Below the pieces are notes generated by a model. The model saw only the letters and a program-made list of their open reading frames with translations, was not told where the DNA came from and searched no databases. From Labilibaculum sp. (lineage in GTDB: Bacteria; Bacteroidota; Bacteroidia; Bacteroidales; Marinifilaceae), in contig NZ_OY761461.1 of the NCBI RefSeq assembly GCF_963664555.1, positions 3,348,001 to 3,412,000 of the forward strand: a stretch of 64,000 nucleotides of DNA, read 5' to 3'. The number at the start of each line of letters is the position of its first letter. The first letter of the stretch is position 1. Shown here one piece after another: positions 45,453 to 53,145 of this stretch. The position numbers and the translations under genes were made by a program.

Positions 45453-47459
45453 ATCTAAATCGGTCTTGATTGACTTTCTTTTGAACGAAATTGATTTCCC
45501 CTTAAAACGAGCTTTATTATAACTAGGTAAGTCTGTATCTTCCATTTTTAAACGAACTTTTTCCAGGCTTTCCACAGAACCAACAACGGTTAGTACATCA
45601 CCCAATCGAAGTCGTGTATATCCAGTTGAAATCAAGGTGTTATTATTACGTTTGGTAGCCAAAATAATAACATCAGTAGGAATTTGCAGATCCCTTAAAG
45701 TGATGCCATGCAATTCTTTATTTTGCATTTCAATGTCTACAGTATCCTGATCTTTCTCCATACCAAGTAACAATGAGGTTGCAATAGGTGATCGCACCAG
45801 GTGATCCATTAAGCTTACCATTACAGTAGAGGGTTCAACAATCAGAGCTCCAAGCTCGTGGAACTTGCTTACATAACTCCTCTCATTTACCCTAACAACC
45901 ACATCCCGGGTCCCAAAATGCTCGTAAGCTAATTCACAAAACTTAAGATTTTCCTCATCTTGGTTCAATAATACTATGGCATCGGCTTTATCCACTTCAA
46001 GTCTCTTTAATTCAATCAGACTTAATTCTTTTACATGAGTTACATCTACCCCATGGTATTCCAGCTTGGCTCTCTCCTCATTACGGGTTACTAATTTAAC
46101 AACCCAGCCATGTTCCATTAACTGACGTGCTAAAGCAAGTGATTGTCCCTCCAAACCAAAAATAATCGCTTTTTGAATCTTATTTTCATGCAATAGTTCT
46201 TTCTTCTTATGGCTCTCTCCAACCATTAAAATAAACCATTTAAAAAGTGGCGGACCGCATATCTCATTGAGTACAATAACTCCAATTAATATAGCTCCAA
46301 ATTGAGGCCCCCAGTCGGGATATTTCACTGCCACTACCGATACTAATCCAATTGCAACTCCAGCCTGAGTAACATATGGCATCCACGAAAACCTGTTTAT
46401 CCTGAACGGATCACCTCCTAAAGTTCCTCCGATAAATGCCCCAATAGCCATACTGATCAGTCTAATTGCAAAGAACAACAGTGCCACCGCCCATGTTTGA
46501 GCTAGAATATCTAAAGAAACTGATGCACCAGTTAGAGTATAAAAAATAATGTAAATAGTTGGAACAACCAATTCAATAATTTTAATAAACTCTCTGCGAT
46601 AGCTTCCAAAATTAACTACAACAAAGCTTCCAATAATACAAATCAACAAAGGTTCGATATACAATTCAAACCCAAGTAAATTTTGGCTTTCTGCGCCTAC
46701 GAAATGAGCCAACAAATAAATGCCATATCCCATTACAACGAGAAGAATGGCTTTTTGCATGGTAGGTATTCCACGAGCCAAAAGCCAATTAATAGTTTGA
46801 CCCAGCAAAAAACCGATTAAAATAGAAAGACATAATTCTCCAATTAGAATAACAACTAACCAAATATCAAATGGAACTTTAGAAATTAAAGCTCCGGAAA
46901 TGGCAAAACAAATGGTAAACAAAATGATTACCAGAACATCCTTTATTACGGTAACTCCAATAGCGGTTTGTGTATATGGCCCTTTCGCCCTCATCTCATT
47001 AATTACTGCAATTGCAGATGCCGGAGAGCGGGTAATAAAGATGGTCCCAACAAGCAAAGCAATGGCAAGTTTCACTTGCCATTCGAGCTGTGCCATAAAT
47101 GGTAGTCTTCTTGATAAAAAGAAAATCGCGAAAACACTCAAACCAAATGTAAAAAAAAGCTGACTAAAAGTCATCCATTTAATACTTTTCATCCTTCCCT
47201 TCAACTCCTTTAAGTAAAGTTCTGCCCCTGCAGCAAAAGCAATAAAAGCCAAACATATTTCGTTTATGAAATGCAGTTGCGTAATGGCCTTTAGCGGGAC
47301 GAAGTTTAAAATAAATGGTCCTGAGAGAATTCCAATAAAGAGAAGACCTGTTATAATAGGTAATTTAACCTTAGGAAAATAACGTGAGATTCTATTTGCA
47401 GCAACTGCAACAATTAAAAACCCCATGATTAAAACAAATATTTCCAAATAATTATTCAT
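45441..47459 (-). CDS. CPA2-family cation:proton antiporter
   Basis: A 672-residue membrane protein. The N-terminal 400 residues have about twelve hydrophobic helices with the Na+/H+ exchanger fold (FLIVAVAANRISRYFPKVKLP, RSPASAIAVINEMR). The C-terminal half has a TrkA-N-like Rossmann domain (IIFGLEGQSLALARQLMEHG) and a TrkA-C domain (TDVIILATKRNNNTLIS, LRLGDVLTVVGS). Such proteins exchange monovalent cations for protons and are usually gated by the cytoplasmic domains. It is a single gene with a long 5' intergenic region. Confidence 0.9.
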   Translation of the reverse strand: MNNYLEIFVLIMGFLIVAVAANRISRYFPKVKLPIITGLLFIGILSGPFILNFVPLKAITQLHFINEICLAFIAFAAGAELYLKELKGRMKSIKWMTFSQLFFTFGLSVFAIFFLSRRLPFMAQLEWQVKLAIALLVGTIFITRSPASAIAVINEMRAKGPYTQTAIGVTVIKDVLVIILFTICFAISGALISKVPFDIWLVVILIGELCLSILIGFLLGQTINWLLARGIPTMQKAILLVVMGYGIYLLAHFVGAESQNLLGFELYIEPLLICIIGSFVVVNFGSYRREFIKIIELVVPTIYIIFYTLTGASVSLDILAQTWAVALLFFAIRLISMAIGAFIGGTLGGDPFRINRFSWMPYVTQAGVAIGLVSVVAVKYPDWGPQFGAILIGVIVLNEICGPPLFKWFILMVGESHKKKELLHENKIQKAIIFGLEGQSLALARQLMEHGWVVKLVTRNEERAKLEYHGVDVTHVKELSLIELKRLEVDKADAIVLLNQDEENLKFCELAYEHFGTRDVVVRVNERSYVSKFHELGALIVEPSTVMVSLMDHLVRSPIATSLLLGMEKDQDTVDIEMQNKELHGITLRDLQIPTDVIILATKRNNNTLISTGYTRLRLGDVLTVVGSVESLEKVRLKMEDTDLPSYNKARFKGKSISFKRKSIKTDLDLPG

Positions 47460-47871
47460 TCAATTAGATTAAGGTTAAAAAGATCGTTTGCATTTGTCTT
47501 ACTTATTCCAATTTTAAGATACAGAATTATATCAATCAAAGCAACGAGGTAAATTGATTAGCCATTTATTTGGAAAAAAAATTAGAGTGCCGATTCATTA
47601 AAATAATGCGGATTGATAATGAAAAAACAGGTTTACTACTCTAGTAGTTGCCTCACAAACATTTAAATTGTTCATATCCGAACACCAACTGTACGATATC
47701 CAACACTATTAAGACTGCATAAAAACAACCCAAGTCCGCTACATTCTGACACACACACAATTACAGCTAATGGCACAAATCCTGATATATAAAAAGTGTA
47801 AAACAAGTATGATTTAATACGAATCATAATTTTATTGAATTAAAAAACAATTAACGAATTAACCAACTCAA
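47460..47871. other. Divergent intergenic region of the antiporter and 47872 gene
   Basis: 412 bp, AT-rich. No gene of support was found; a 15-codon ORF (about 47621-47668) has no other evidence. A 7-bp inverted repeat with 7-bp spacer (TATGATT at 47808-47814, AATCATA at 47822-47828) lies 44 bp upstream of the 47872 start and is a possible operator. Confidence 0.4.
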
Positions 47872-48837
47872 ATGAAAAACTATTGTTTTATATGGATTTT
47901 CCTCTTTCTAGGCATAGAATTAATGTCCTGTTCATTGAGTATGGCTAAGTCATATGAACTTAAAGAAATTGAGGATATTCTGAAGGATACCAAAGCCTTG
48001 TGTTTGGAAGACAATGGCATGCTTTGGGGAAGAACTCTTGATGTTCCAATTCTTTTGATCGATAAAGAAAATGGAAGAATCTACTCAAATAAAAATAGCA
48101 AGAAGCTAGGTTTAAACCCCTATAATGAAATTTACACCGGTATTCTCCCAAATTTTGTTGATGTGATAAAAGGACCAGCCAAAATCGGCAATCAAATTTG
48201 GGCCGTTATCCCACTTCCATTGCCTGAAGATAAAATTGAAAAACAATGTATTATTCTTCATGAAGCATTTCATTGTGTTCAACCTGAAATGGATTTGAAA
48301 CCAGAACCTTATAACAACAACCATATGGACGAAATGGAAGCTCGTTTTTGGTTGAAACTGGAGTGGAAAGCACTTGAACTGGCGCTGCAAAGCGAGGGGG
48401 AAAATAAAAAACAAGCAATTACTGATGCGCTCTGTTTTCGACATTACCGCAGAGCTTTGTTTGGCAAATGTGACGGCTGTGAGAATCGATTTGAGATTCA
48501 TGAAGGCATGGCGGAATATACAGCTCAAAAACTATGCAGAAACGATAAAGATTTAAAGATATACTTGCAAAATAAGCTGCATTCAATGTGGGAATCTCCT
48601 TCTTTTGTAAACTGTTTCGCATATTTTTCCGGCCCTGTTTATGCATACCTTCTTGACAAAACAGAAACCAACTGGCGAACACACTTAGGTGCCAGAGATG
48701 ATATCGCAGCAATAGTTCAATCGACCTATGAAATTTCCTTACCATTCGATATTTATATGGAGGCAGAGGAAAGATCAGTGCTTTATAGTGGAGCCCAAAT
48801 AATGGGTGAAGAATTAGATCGTGAGCTTGCTTTATAA
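47872..48837 (+). CDS. Putative HExxH metallopeptidase lipoprotein
   Basis: A 321-residue exported protein: N-terminal hydrophobic segment ending in LMSC, a possible lipobox (Cys about 20). ILHEAFHCVQPEMD (about residues 127-140) is a zinc-binding HExxH motif, and MDEMEARFWLKLEW downstream supplies a candidate third ligand Glu (gluzincin-like). No established family is recognised and substrates are unknown. The rest lacks transmembrane helices. A 7-bp inverted repeat upstream may be a regulatory site. Confidence 0.7.
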   Translation: MKNYCFIWIFLFLGIELMSCSLSMAKSYELKEIEDILKDTKALCLEDNGMLWGRTLDVPILLIDKENGRIYSNKNSKKLGLNPYNEIYTGILPNFVDVIKGPAKIGNQIWAVIPLPLPEDKIEKQCIILHEAFHCVQPEMDLKPEPYNNNHMDEMEARFWLKLEWKALELALQSEGENKKQAITDALCFRHYRRALFGKCDGCENRFEIHEGMAEYTAQKLCRNDKDLKIYLQNKLHSMWESPSFVNCFAYFSGPVYAYLLDKTETNWRTHLGARDDIAAIVQSTYEISLPFDIYMEAEERSVLYSGAQIMGEELDRELAL

Positions 48838-48871
48838 AACACATAATTAATCTTTTACCATAGATGTAAAT

Positions 48872-48906
48872 TACTGGGCAGCCAAAATAGCTGCCCAGTA
48901 GTTTTC
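48872..48906 (+). terminator. Terminator after the 47872 gene
   Basis: TACTGGGCAGC (48872-48882) pairs perfectly with GCTGCCCAGTA (48890-48900). The T-tail (GTTTTC) is short. Confidence 0.7.
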
Positions 48907-48958
48907 TATTTACTTTGGTTTAGACTTTACGTATCTTTAATTACTAAATGAAAATATC

Positions 48959-49228
48959 ATGGATATATTATTGGATCAAGGTTGGAGCGAAATTGACAGT
49001 AAATTGGTTAAAAATTATGAACTCCCAAACTTCATTGAGGCGATAAATTTTATAAACTTAGTGGCTTCAGAAGCTGAAAACATGAATCATCATCCAGATA
49101 TTAAACTGTACAATTACAAAAATGTACGCCTAATTTTAACCACTCACTCCAAGGGTAAAATCACAAAAAAAGACATTATCCTTGCCAAAAGCATCGACAA
49201 AATATTTGACTCGATGAAAGTCTTTTAG
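48959..49228 (+). CDS. phhB: 4a-hydroxytetrahydrobiopterin dehydratase (pterin carbinolamine dehydratase)
   Basis: An 89-residue PCD/DCoH protein that dehydrates 4a-hydroxytetrahydropterin. The active-site motif is NMNHHPDIKL (about residues 41-50), with GW near the N-terminus and LTTHSKGKITKKD. No phenylalanine hydroxylase gene is in the window. It converges on pheA with a 4-bp overlap, so the pair share Phe metabolism by theme but not a transcript. The ATG at 48959 gives the normal family length. Confidence 0.9.
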   Translation: MDILLDQGWSEIDSKLVKNYELPNFIEAINFINLVASEAENMNHHPDIKLYNYKNVRLILTTHSKGKITKKDIILAKSIDKIFDSMKVF

Positions 49229-50064
49229 GTGATCACAATACCTTTGTTATAAGTACCCAATACTTGCATTCCTTTCGTATAGTCTGATATTTTATCTAAG
49301 GCATTCCTAAACTGCCTTGGCCCCTGAAATTCCAAATCGACATGAAAAAAGTATTGCCAATTGATACCCGGAATTGGTAAAGATTGAATCTTCGAAAGAT
49401 TAATGTTCTCCTTGGCAAAACAATCCAAAATATAAGACAAGCTCCCCGGTTTATGACTGGTACTAAAGTATAGTGATGCTTTATTGTACCCTCCGTTTGG
49501 AACAACATCTTTCTTTCTCTTTAAAACAAAAAAACGGGTTTGATTGTCTTTTATGCTTTCAATTTCCTCAGCTATAATTTCCAATCCATACAATTCTGCC
49601 GGATAATCACCGGCAATAGCTCCCACACCCATCAATTGATTGTTTCTTACATTCTTCGCACTTAAGGCCGTATCCTCCATTTCCACCAATTTAATATTTG
49701 GATGATCGTGAAAGAAAGCACGACACTGATGAATTGCCATTGGATGAGAATGAACCTCTTTTAAATCTTCAATTTTTTGCCCGGGCAAAGCCATTAAATT
49801 TTGCTTAATTCTCAAAAATATCTCCCCTTCAATTACAAGACCGGAATCCTGAAGAAGCCCGTAATTCTGAAGAATACTTCCGGCAATAGAATTTTCAATC
49901 GCCATTATTCCACCATCGCATACCGATTCATCCTGTATTAATTCAACAAGTGTGGCGAAATTACCGGCAGGAATAATTTCAACATCTTCTCCGTAATAGG
50001 CATTGGCAGCCAAATGGTGAAAACACCCCTCAACTCCTTGAATTACAATTTTTCTTTTCTTCAT
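49225..50064 (-). CDS. pheA: Prephenate dehydratase
   Basis: A 279-residue enzyme converting prephenate to phenylpyruvate in phenylalanine synthesis. The catalytic domain (IVIQGVEGCFHHLAANAYYG, CDGGIMAIENSIAGSI, LKEVHSHPMAIHQC, DTALSAKNV) and a C-terminal ACT domain (TSHKPGSLSYILDCFAKENIN) are present; there is no chorismate mutase domain. The ACT domain implies feedback by Phe. Transcription is probably also controlled by the Phe-rich leaders and terminators upstream. The ATG at 50064 was chosen; a GTG at 50088 overlaps the attenuator U-tract and is unlikely. Confidence 0.96.
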   Translation of the reverse strand: MKKRKIVIQGVEGCFHHLAANAYYGEDVEIIPAGNFATLVELIQDESVCDGGIMAIENSIAGSILQNYGLLQDSGLVIEGEIFLRIKQNLMALPGQKIEDLKEVHSHPMAIHQCRAFFHDHPNIKLVEMEDTALSAKNVRNNQLMGVGAIAGDYPAELYGLEIIAEEIESIKDNQTRFFVLKRKKDVVPNGGYNKASLYFSTSHKPGSLSYILDCFAKENINLSKIQSLPIPGINWQYFFHVDLEFQGPRQFRNALDKISDYTKGMQVLGTYNKGIVIT

Positions 50065-50088
50065 GGTTATAGTTAGATTTTGTATCAC

Positions 50089-50119
50089 AAAAAAGAGTCC
50101 CGATTAATCAGGACCCTTT
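50089..50119 (-). terminator. Attenuator terminator 2 in front of pheA
   Basis: Read on the minus strand, AAAGGGTCCTGA-TTAA-TCGGGACTCTTT forms a 12-bp stem (two G-T pairs) followed by a run of six T. It ends 25 bp before the pheA ATG and 18 bp after the stop of leader 2. A competing pairing, CAGGAT (50151-50156, within leader 2) with GTCCTG (50109-50114), could form an antiterminator. Confidence 0.85.
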
Positions 50120-50136
50120 GTGAATAATATTACATT

Positions 50137-50217
50137 TTATTTCATAGGAATCCTGTTCTTCTCTCCGCTAAAAAAGAAAAAAATAAAAAACCAACTCTTA
50201 AAAAATACTGTTTTCAT
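50137..50217 (-). CDS. Phe-rich leader peptide 2 (pheL-like, 26 aa)
   Basis: A short ORF ATG...TAA of 26 residues beginning MKTVFFKSWFFIFFFF, with eight Phe codons (F5, F6, F10, F11, F13-F16) and a Trp at 9. It lies immediately before a strong terminator and then pheA, the organisation of ribosome-mediated attenuation: when Phe-tRNA is scarce the ribosome stalls on the Phe run and the terminator should not form. The same type of leader is known for E. coli pheL; no sequence similarity is claimed. Confidence 0.85.
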   Translation of the reverse strand: MKTVFFKSWFFIFFFFSGEKNRIPMK

Positions 50218-50251
50218 CTGTTTATAATTTTAAGTTTTTGTCAGATGGAAC

Positions 50252-50305
50252 TTACCATATAATCATTTCCCTGTGTGTAGAAAGCTTTATACATGGACGT
50301 TTCAT
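50252..50305 (-). CDS. Tiny ORF B, MKRP repeat unit
   Basis: A 17-residue ORF, MKRPCIKLSTHREMIIW, ending TGG-TAA. It is homologous in DNA at its start (ATGAAACGTCCAT) and in the ACACA(C/G)-GGGA-ATGATTAT block to ORF A just upstream. Whether it is translated, or is a regulatory DNA/RNA repeat, is unknown. Confidence 0.5.
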   Translation of the reverse strand: MKRPCIKLSTHREMIIW

Positions 50306-50327
50306 GTGTTTATAATTTGATTTTTAA

Positions 50328-50426
50328 TTACCATATAGCCTGTCCCGAACTTGTTTCGAGAGAACTTAACATTCTGAGATAATCATCCCTCTGTGTGTCA
50401 AAATCGCTTTGATATGGACGTTTCAT
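50328..50426 (-). CDS. Tiny ORF A, MKRP repeat unit
   Basis: A 32-residue ORF starting MKRPYQSDFDTQRDD and ending GQAIW-stop. It shares the start ATGAAACGTCCAT and the CACACAG-GATGATTAT block with ORF B and the degenerate unit at 52955-53014. It starts only 7 bp after terminator 1. The region between contains an internal hairpin TCTCGAA/TTCGGGA (50342-50360). Function unknown. Confidence 0.5.
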   Translation of the reverse strand: MKRPYQSDFDTQRDDYLRMLSSLETSSGQAIW

Positions 50427-50432
50427 ATAGTC

Positions 50433-50462
50433 AAAAAAAAAAAGAGCCCTTACAGAGGCTCA
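50433..50462 (-). terminator. Attenuator terminator 1
   Basis: On the minus strand GAGCC-TCTGTAAG-GGCTC is followed by eleven T (50433-50443). A competing AGAGG (between leader 1 and this hairpin) can pair with CCTCT of the 5' arm. Confidence 0.85.
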
Positions 50463-50492
50463 TCATCAATTAAATAGTACGTGAATCCTCTT

Positions 50493-50546
50493 CTAACAAC
50501 AACTGCTAAAAAAGAAAAATCGCCCGATATGCATATTATTACTCAT
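50493..50546 (-). CDS. Phe-rich leader peptide 1 (17 aa)
   Basis: An ORF of 17 residues, MSNNMHIGRFFFFSSCC, with four consecutive Phe codons, followed 30 bp later by terminator 1. A -7-type box TACCTTTG lies about 22 bp upstream of its ATG. This is a second, 5'-most attenuator module of the pheA transcript, or the remnant of one that once controlled another gene. An internal ATG at 50534 could be the start (13 residues). Confidence 0.7.
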   Translation of the reverse strand: MSNNMHIGRFFFFSSCC

Positions 50547-50567
50547 ACTTTCTGTACTAATTCTTTT

Positions 50568-50575
50568 CAAAGGTA
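50568..50575 (-). promoter_or_regulatory. Bacteroidota -7 box (TACCTTTG) of the pheA leader
   Basis: TACCTTTG on the minus strand fits TAnnTTTG. TTG (50591-50593) lies 15 bp upstream, shorter than the usual spacing. Predicted transcription start about 50561. Confidence 0.55.
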
Positions 50576-50787
50576 AAAAAATATTTCATACAACCTGAGA
50601 ATTATCATACTCATGCAGGCAGCAATGCCGTTAAACCTCTCAATGTTATGATATGACTGCTGGTAATTCTTCTCAATACCTATCTTTTTTATTGATTCTA
50701 ATTTTTAACAGATCAATAACAACCACCCCTGTACTTTCTCAACCAATAGTAGTATATTTAATACTTCAATATCTTTATATATCGGAA

Positions 50788-51282
50788 ATGAAATTTAGAT
50801 ACCAATTATTACTACTTAGCTTGCTTATTATTTCAATAAAATCAGTAAGCGCTCAGGAAATTAAATCCCACAATTTTAAGGACCTGGAACCTATTCTTCA
50901 TCATCAGAATGATACCACTTACGTGATTAACTTTTGGGCGATGTGGTGCAAACCATGTGTTGAAGAACTTCCTGAATTTGAAGATATCCGTAAAGATTAT
51001 ACAGGTAAAAAGGTAAAAGTAATACTGGTTAGTCTCGATTTTGGAAAAAATGTAGAAGACCGCTTACTCGGCTTTTTAAAGAAAAAAAATATAAATGCTG
51101 AAGTTGTTTTACTCGATGATCCGGATGCAAATAGCTGGATTGGAAAAGTTGATAAAGACTGGGATGGTGCTCTTCCTGCTACTCTTATCTATAAAAAAGG
51201 GATTCGAAAAGTTTTTACCCGTCAGATTTCGTACGACGAATTGGCGGGCTCAATTGATAAATTAAATAATCAACCGAATTAA
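50788..51282 (+). CDS. TlpA-like thioredoxin-fold exported protein
   Basis: A 164-residue protein with signal peptide MKFRYQLLLLSLLIISIKSVSAQ and a TlpA/ResA-like thioredoxin domain. The redox motif is WCKPC in NFWAMWCKPCVEELPEFE (about residue 56), and DWDGALPATLIYKKG contains the cis-Pro loop. The long upstream frame back to 50653 contains no signal and is not used. It lies 11 bp upstream of the second thioredoxin-like gene, in one transcript. It is divergent from the pheA leader. Confidence 0.87.
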   Translation: MKFRYQLLLLSLLIISIKSVSAQEIKSHNFKDLEPILHHQNDTTYVINFWAMWCKPCVEELPEFEDIRKDYTGKKVKVILVSLDFGKNVEDRLLGFLKKKNINAEVVLLDDPDANSWIGKVDKDWDGALPATLIYKKGIRKVFTRQISYDELAGSIDKLNNQPN

Positions 51283-51293
51283 AATTTATAATT

Positions 51294-51893
51294 ATGAAGA
51301 AAGTATTGATTTTGGGTCTGTTTATATTGGCCACAATGGGAATACGAGCTCAAGGCTACCAGATAGGCGACAAGGCGAAAGACTTTAAACTGAAAAATGT
51401 TGATGGGAAACAGATTTCGCTAGCCGATTACAAGGATGCCAAAGGATTCATTGTGATTTTCACATGCAATCATTGTCCTTATTCTGTAGCTTATGAAGAT
51501 CGGATTCTCGAAATTGACAAAAAATACAAGGAAAAAGGATTCCCGGTAATTGCTATCAATCCAAACGATCCGGAATTGTACGAAAGCGATTCTTTCGACA
51601 ATATGATTGTACGGGCAAAGGAAAAAGGATTTACATTCCCTTATCTGATGGATGAAACACAGGAAGTATTTAAAAGATTTGGCGCAACCAAAACTCCTCA
51701 CGTTTTTATTTTAAGCAATAAGAGCGGAGAATACACAGTGGAATATATTGGTGCGATCGATAACAATTACAAAGACGCATCTCAGGTTACAAGCAGATAT
51801 GTTGAGGATGCTGTAGATGCACTCTTACAAAATAAAAAACCAGAAGTTACTTCGACAAAAGCAATTGGTTGTGGAATTAAAACCAAAGGATAA
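51294..51893 (+). CDS. Thioredoxin-family (AhpC/TSA-like) exported protein
   Basis: 199 residues, signal peptide MKKVLILGLFILATMGIRAQ. GYQIGDKAKDFKLKNVDGKQ is a typical thiol-peroxidase-like N-terminus. The thioredoxin motif is FTCNHCPYSVAYEDR (C-N-H-C), and GATKTPHVFIL gives the cis-Pro. Family members are annotated thioredoxin family proteins with unknown partners. The upstream gene is also thioredoxin-like, so the pair may act in a periplasmic thiol system. A strong terminator follows. Confidence 0.87.
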   Translation: MKKVLILGLFILATMGIRAQGYQIGDKAKDFKLKNVDGKQISLADYKDAKGFIVIFTCNHCPYSVAYEDRILEIDKKYKEKGFPVIAINPNDPELYESDSFDNMIVRAKEKGFTFPYLMDETQEVFKRFGATKTPHVFILSNKSGEYTVEYIGAIDNNYKDASQVTSRYVEDAVDALLQNKKPEVTSTKAIGCGIKTKG

Positions 51894-51908
51894 GGAAATC
51901 ACCAAGAA

Positions 51909-51945
51909 AAAGATCCAGACATCAAATGATGCCTGGATCTTTACT
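51909..51945. terminator. Terminator between convergent genes
   Basis: AAAGATCCAG (51909-51918) and CATC pair with GATG and CTGGATCTTT (51933-51942), one bulge. It lies between the 51294 and 51986 genes. Confidence 0.85.
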
Positions 51946-51985
51946 ATAATTCAATTGCATTCCAACCTGCTGAATTGGTTCCTGT

Positions 51986-52933
51986 TTATTCGGCAATTTT
52001 TAAAGACAGCTTTCCAACCACCCTGCCCGTTTCACTGTACTGATGAGCCTTGTCAATATCAATTAGATCGTAAGATTTATCGATGTAAGTTTTTAAAAGG
52101 CCTGCATCAACAAAATCAGCCAATAATTCCAGATCTGCCTTACTTTCCTGTACAAAGATCTTCTTCATTTTTTTTGAACTAACCAGATTATGAATAGATC
52201 CGAGCAAGAGAATATTGAACGAAGGAAGTGTAGTCACAAAAACCCCACCCCGCTGCAAAATATGTTTTACTTTTGAATATTCCTGATTTCCTACTACATC
52301 GAAAAAAATGTCATACTCTTCCTGAAGCGAAACAATATCTTGTTCAAAATAGTCAACGACCTGATCGGCACCTAACTCTTTTGCAAATTGTACATTTCTG
52401 TTGCTGCACACCCCTGTAACCTTGCAGTCGTAAGCTTTAGCCAATTGCACAGCAAAAGACCCAACACCTCCCGAGCAACCATTCACCAAAACACTCATTC
52501 CTTTTCGGATATTACCCATGTTCCGAAGTGCCTGCAGTGCTGTTAATCCTGCCAAAGGCAAAGTTGCCGCCTCTTCAAAATTCATTTTTTGCGGTTTTAA
52601 TGCCAGATGACATGCAGAGGTAGCTACATATTCAGCATAGGCACCATTCTTTGTAATATCAATTTTTCCAAAAACCTCATCGCCGACTCTAAAGAACTGA
52701 ACATTTTTACCAATTTCGACAATTCGGCCAGCAATATCTCCTCCTAATACACAGGGCAGTTTCTTTCTCATGAATAGTTTCAAACTGCCTTTACGGATTT
52801 TCCAATCGACAGGATTAACAGAAGATGCATAAACCTCAACCAGTACCTGATTATGATCTACCTGAGGACGAGCAAGATTAGCTATCTCTAATACATCCGG
52901 AGCCCCGTATTTTTTCATAACTACCGCTTTCAT
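51986..52933 (-). CDS. Zinc-independent quinone-oxidoreductase-type alcohol dehydrogenase
   Basis: A 315-residue MDR-family oxidoreductase. The N-terminal GroES-like domain (SSVNPVDWKIRKG) and the NAD(P)-binding motif VNGCSGGVGSFAVQLAK are clear. The structural zinc cysteines of classical alcohol dehydrogenases are absent, matching the quinone oxidoreductase group. A degenerate copy of the MKRP repeat unit lies directly in front of its start. No operon partner: the nitroreductase upstream has its own terminator. Confidence 0.9.
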   Translation of the reverse strand: MKAVVMKKYGAPDVLEIANLARPQVDHNQVLVEVYASSVNPVDWKIRKGSLKLFMRKKLPCVLGGDIAGRIVEIGKNVQFFRVGDEVFGKIDITKNGAYAEYVATSACHLALKPQKMNFEEAATLPLAGLTALQALRNMGNIRKGMSVLVNGCSGGVGSFAVQLAKAYDCKVTGVCSNRNVQFAKELGADQVVDYFEQDIVSLQEEYDIFFDVVGNQEYSKVKHILQRGGVFVTTLPSFNILLLGSIHNLVSSKKMKKIFVQESKADLELLADFVDAGLLKTYIDKSYDLIDIDKAHQYSETGRVVGKLSLKIAE

Positions 52934-52954
52934 CTGTTTGTATTTTTTATTTTA

Positions 52955-53014
52955 TTACCATGAGTAAATAATCATGCCCCTGCATGCCGCAACTGCCTTT
53001 TATGAACGTTTCAC
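52955..53014 (-). repeat. Degenerate third copy of the MKRP unit
   Basis: GTGAAACGTTCAT at the start and CATGATTATxxxTCATGGTAA at the end align with units A and B near pheA. The frame has an in-frame TAA at codon 5 (53000-53002), so if it was ever an ORF it is now broken. It ends 22 bp before the ATG of the alcohol dehydrogenase gene. Confidence 0.55.
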
Positions 53015-53095
53015 ATCCTGAAAATTTACAATTCAAAACACTTCTAATTAACCCGTTGAGCTTCGTTCAAGTTACAACAAGTTTCCAATACTTTC

Positions 53096-53126
53096 AAAGA
53101 AAAAGGCTCATCCTTAAGGATAAGCC
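53096..53126 (-). terminator. Terminator after nitroreductase
   Basis: On the minus strand GGCTTATCC-TTAA-GGATGAGCC is followed by TTTTTCTTT. The G-T pair in the stem makes it stronger on the minus strand. Confidence 0.8.
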
Positions 53127-53145
53127 CAATTGTATAATCTATATC

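Noticed and set aside
47621..47668. 15-codon ORF upstream of the HExxH gene
   Set aside because: There is no terminator, no run of codons for one amino acid and no other evidence, unlike the pheA leaders.
48112..48844. Two overlapping minus-strand open frames
   Set aside because: Both are antisense to the HExxH lipoprotein gene and have low-complexity Phe-rich composition typical of a shadow.
50653..50787. N-terminal extension of the TlpA-like protein
   Set aside because: It has no family similarity, and the ATG at 50788 starts a regular signal peptide.
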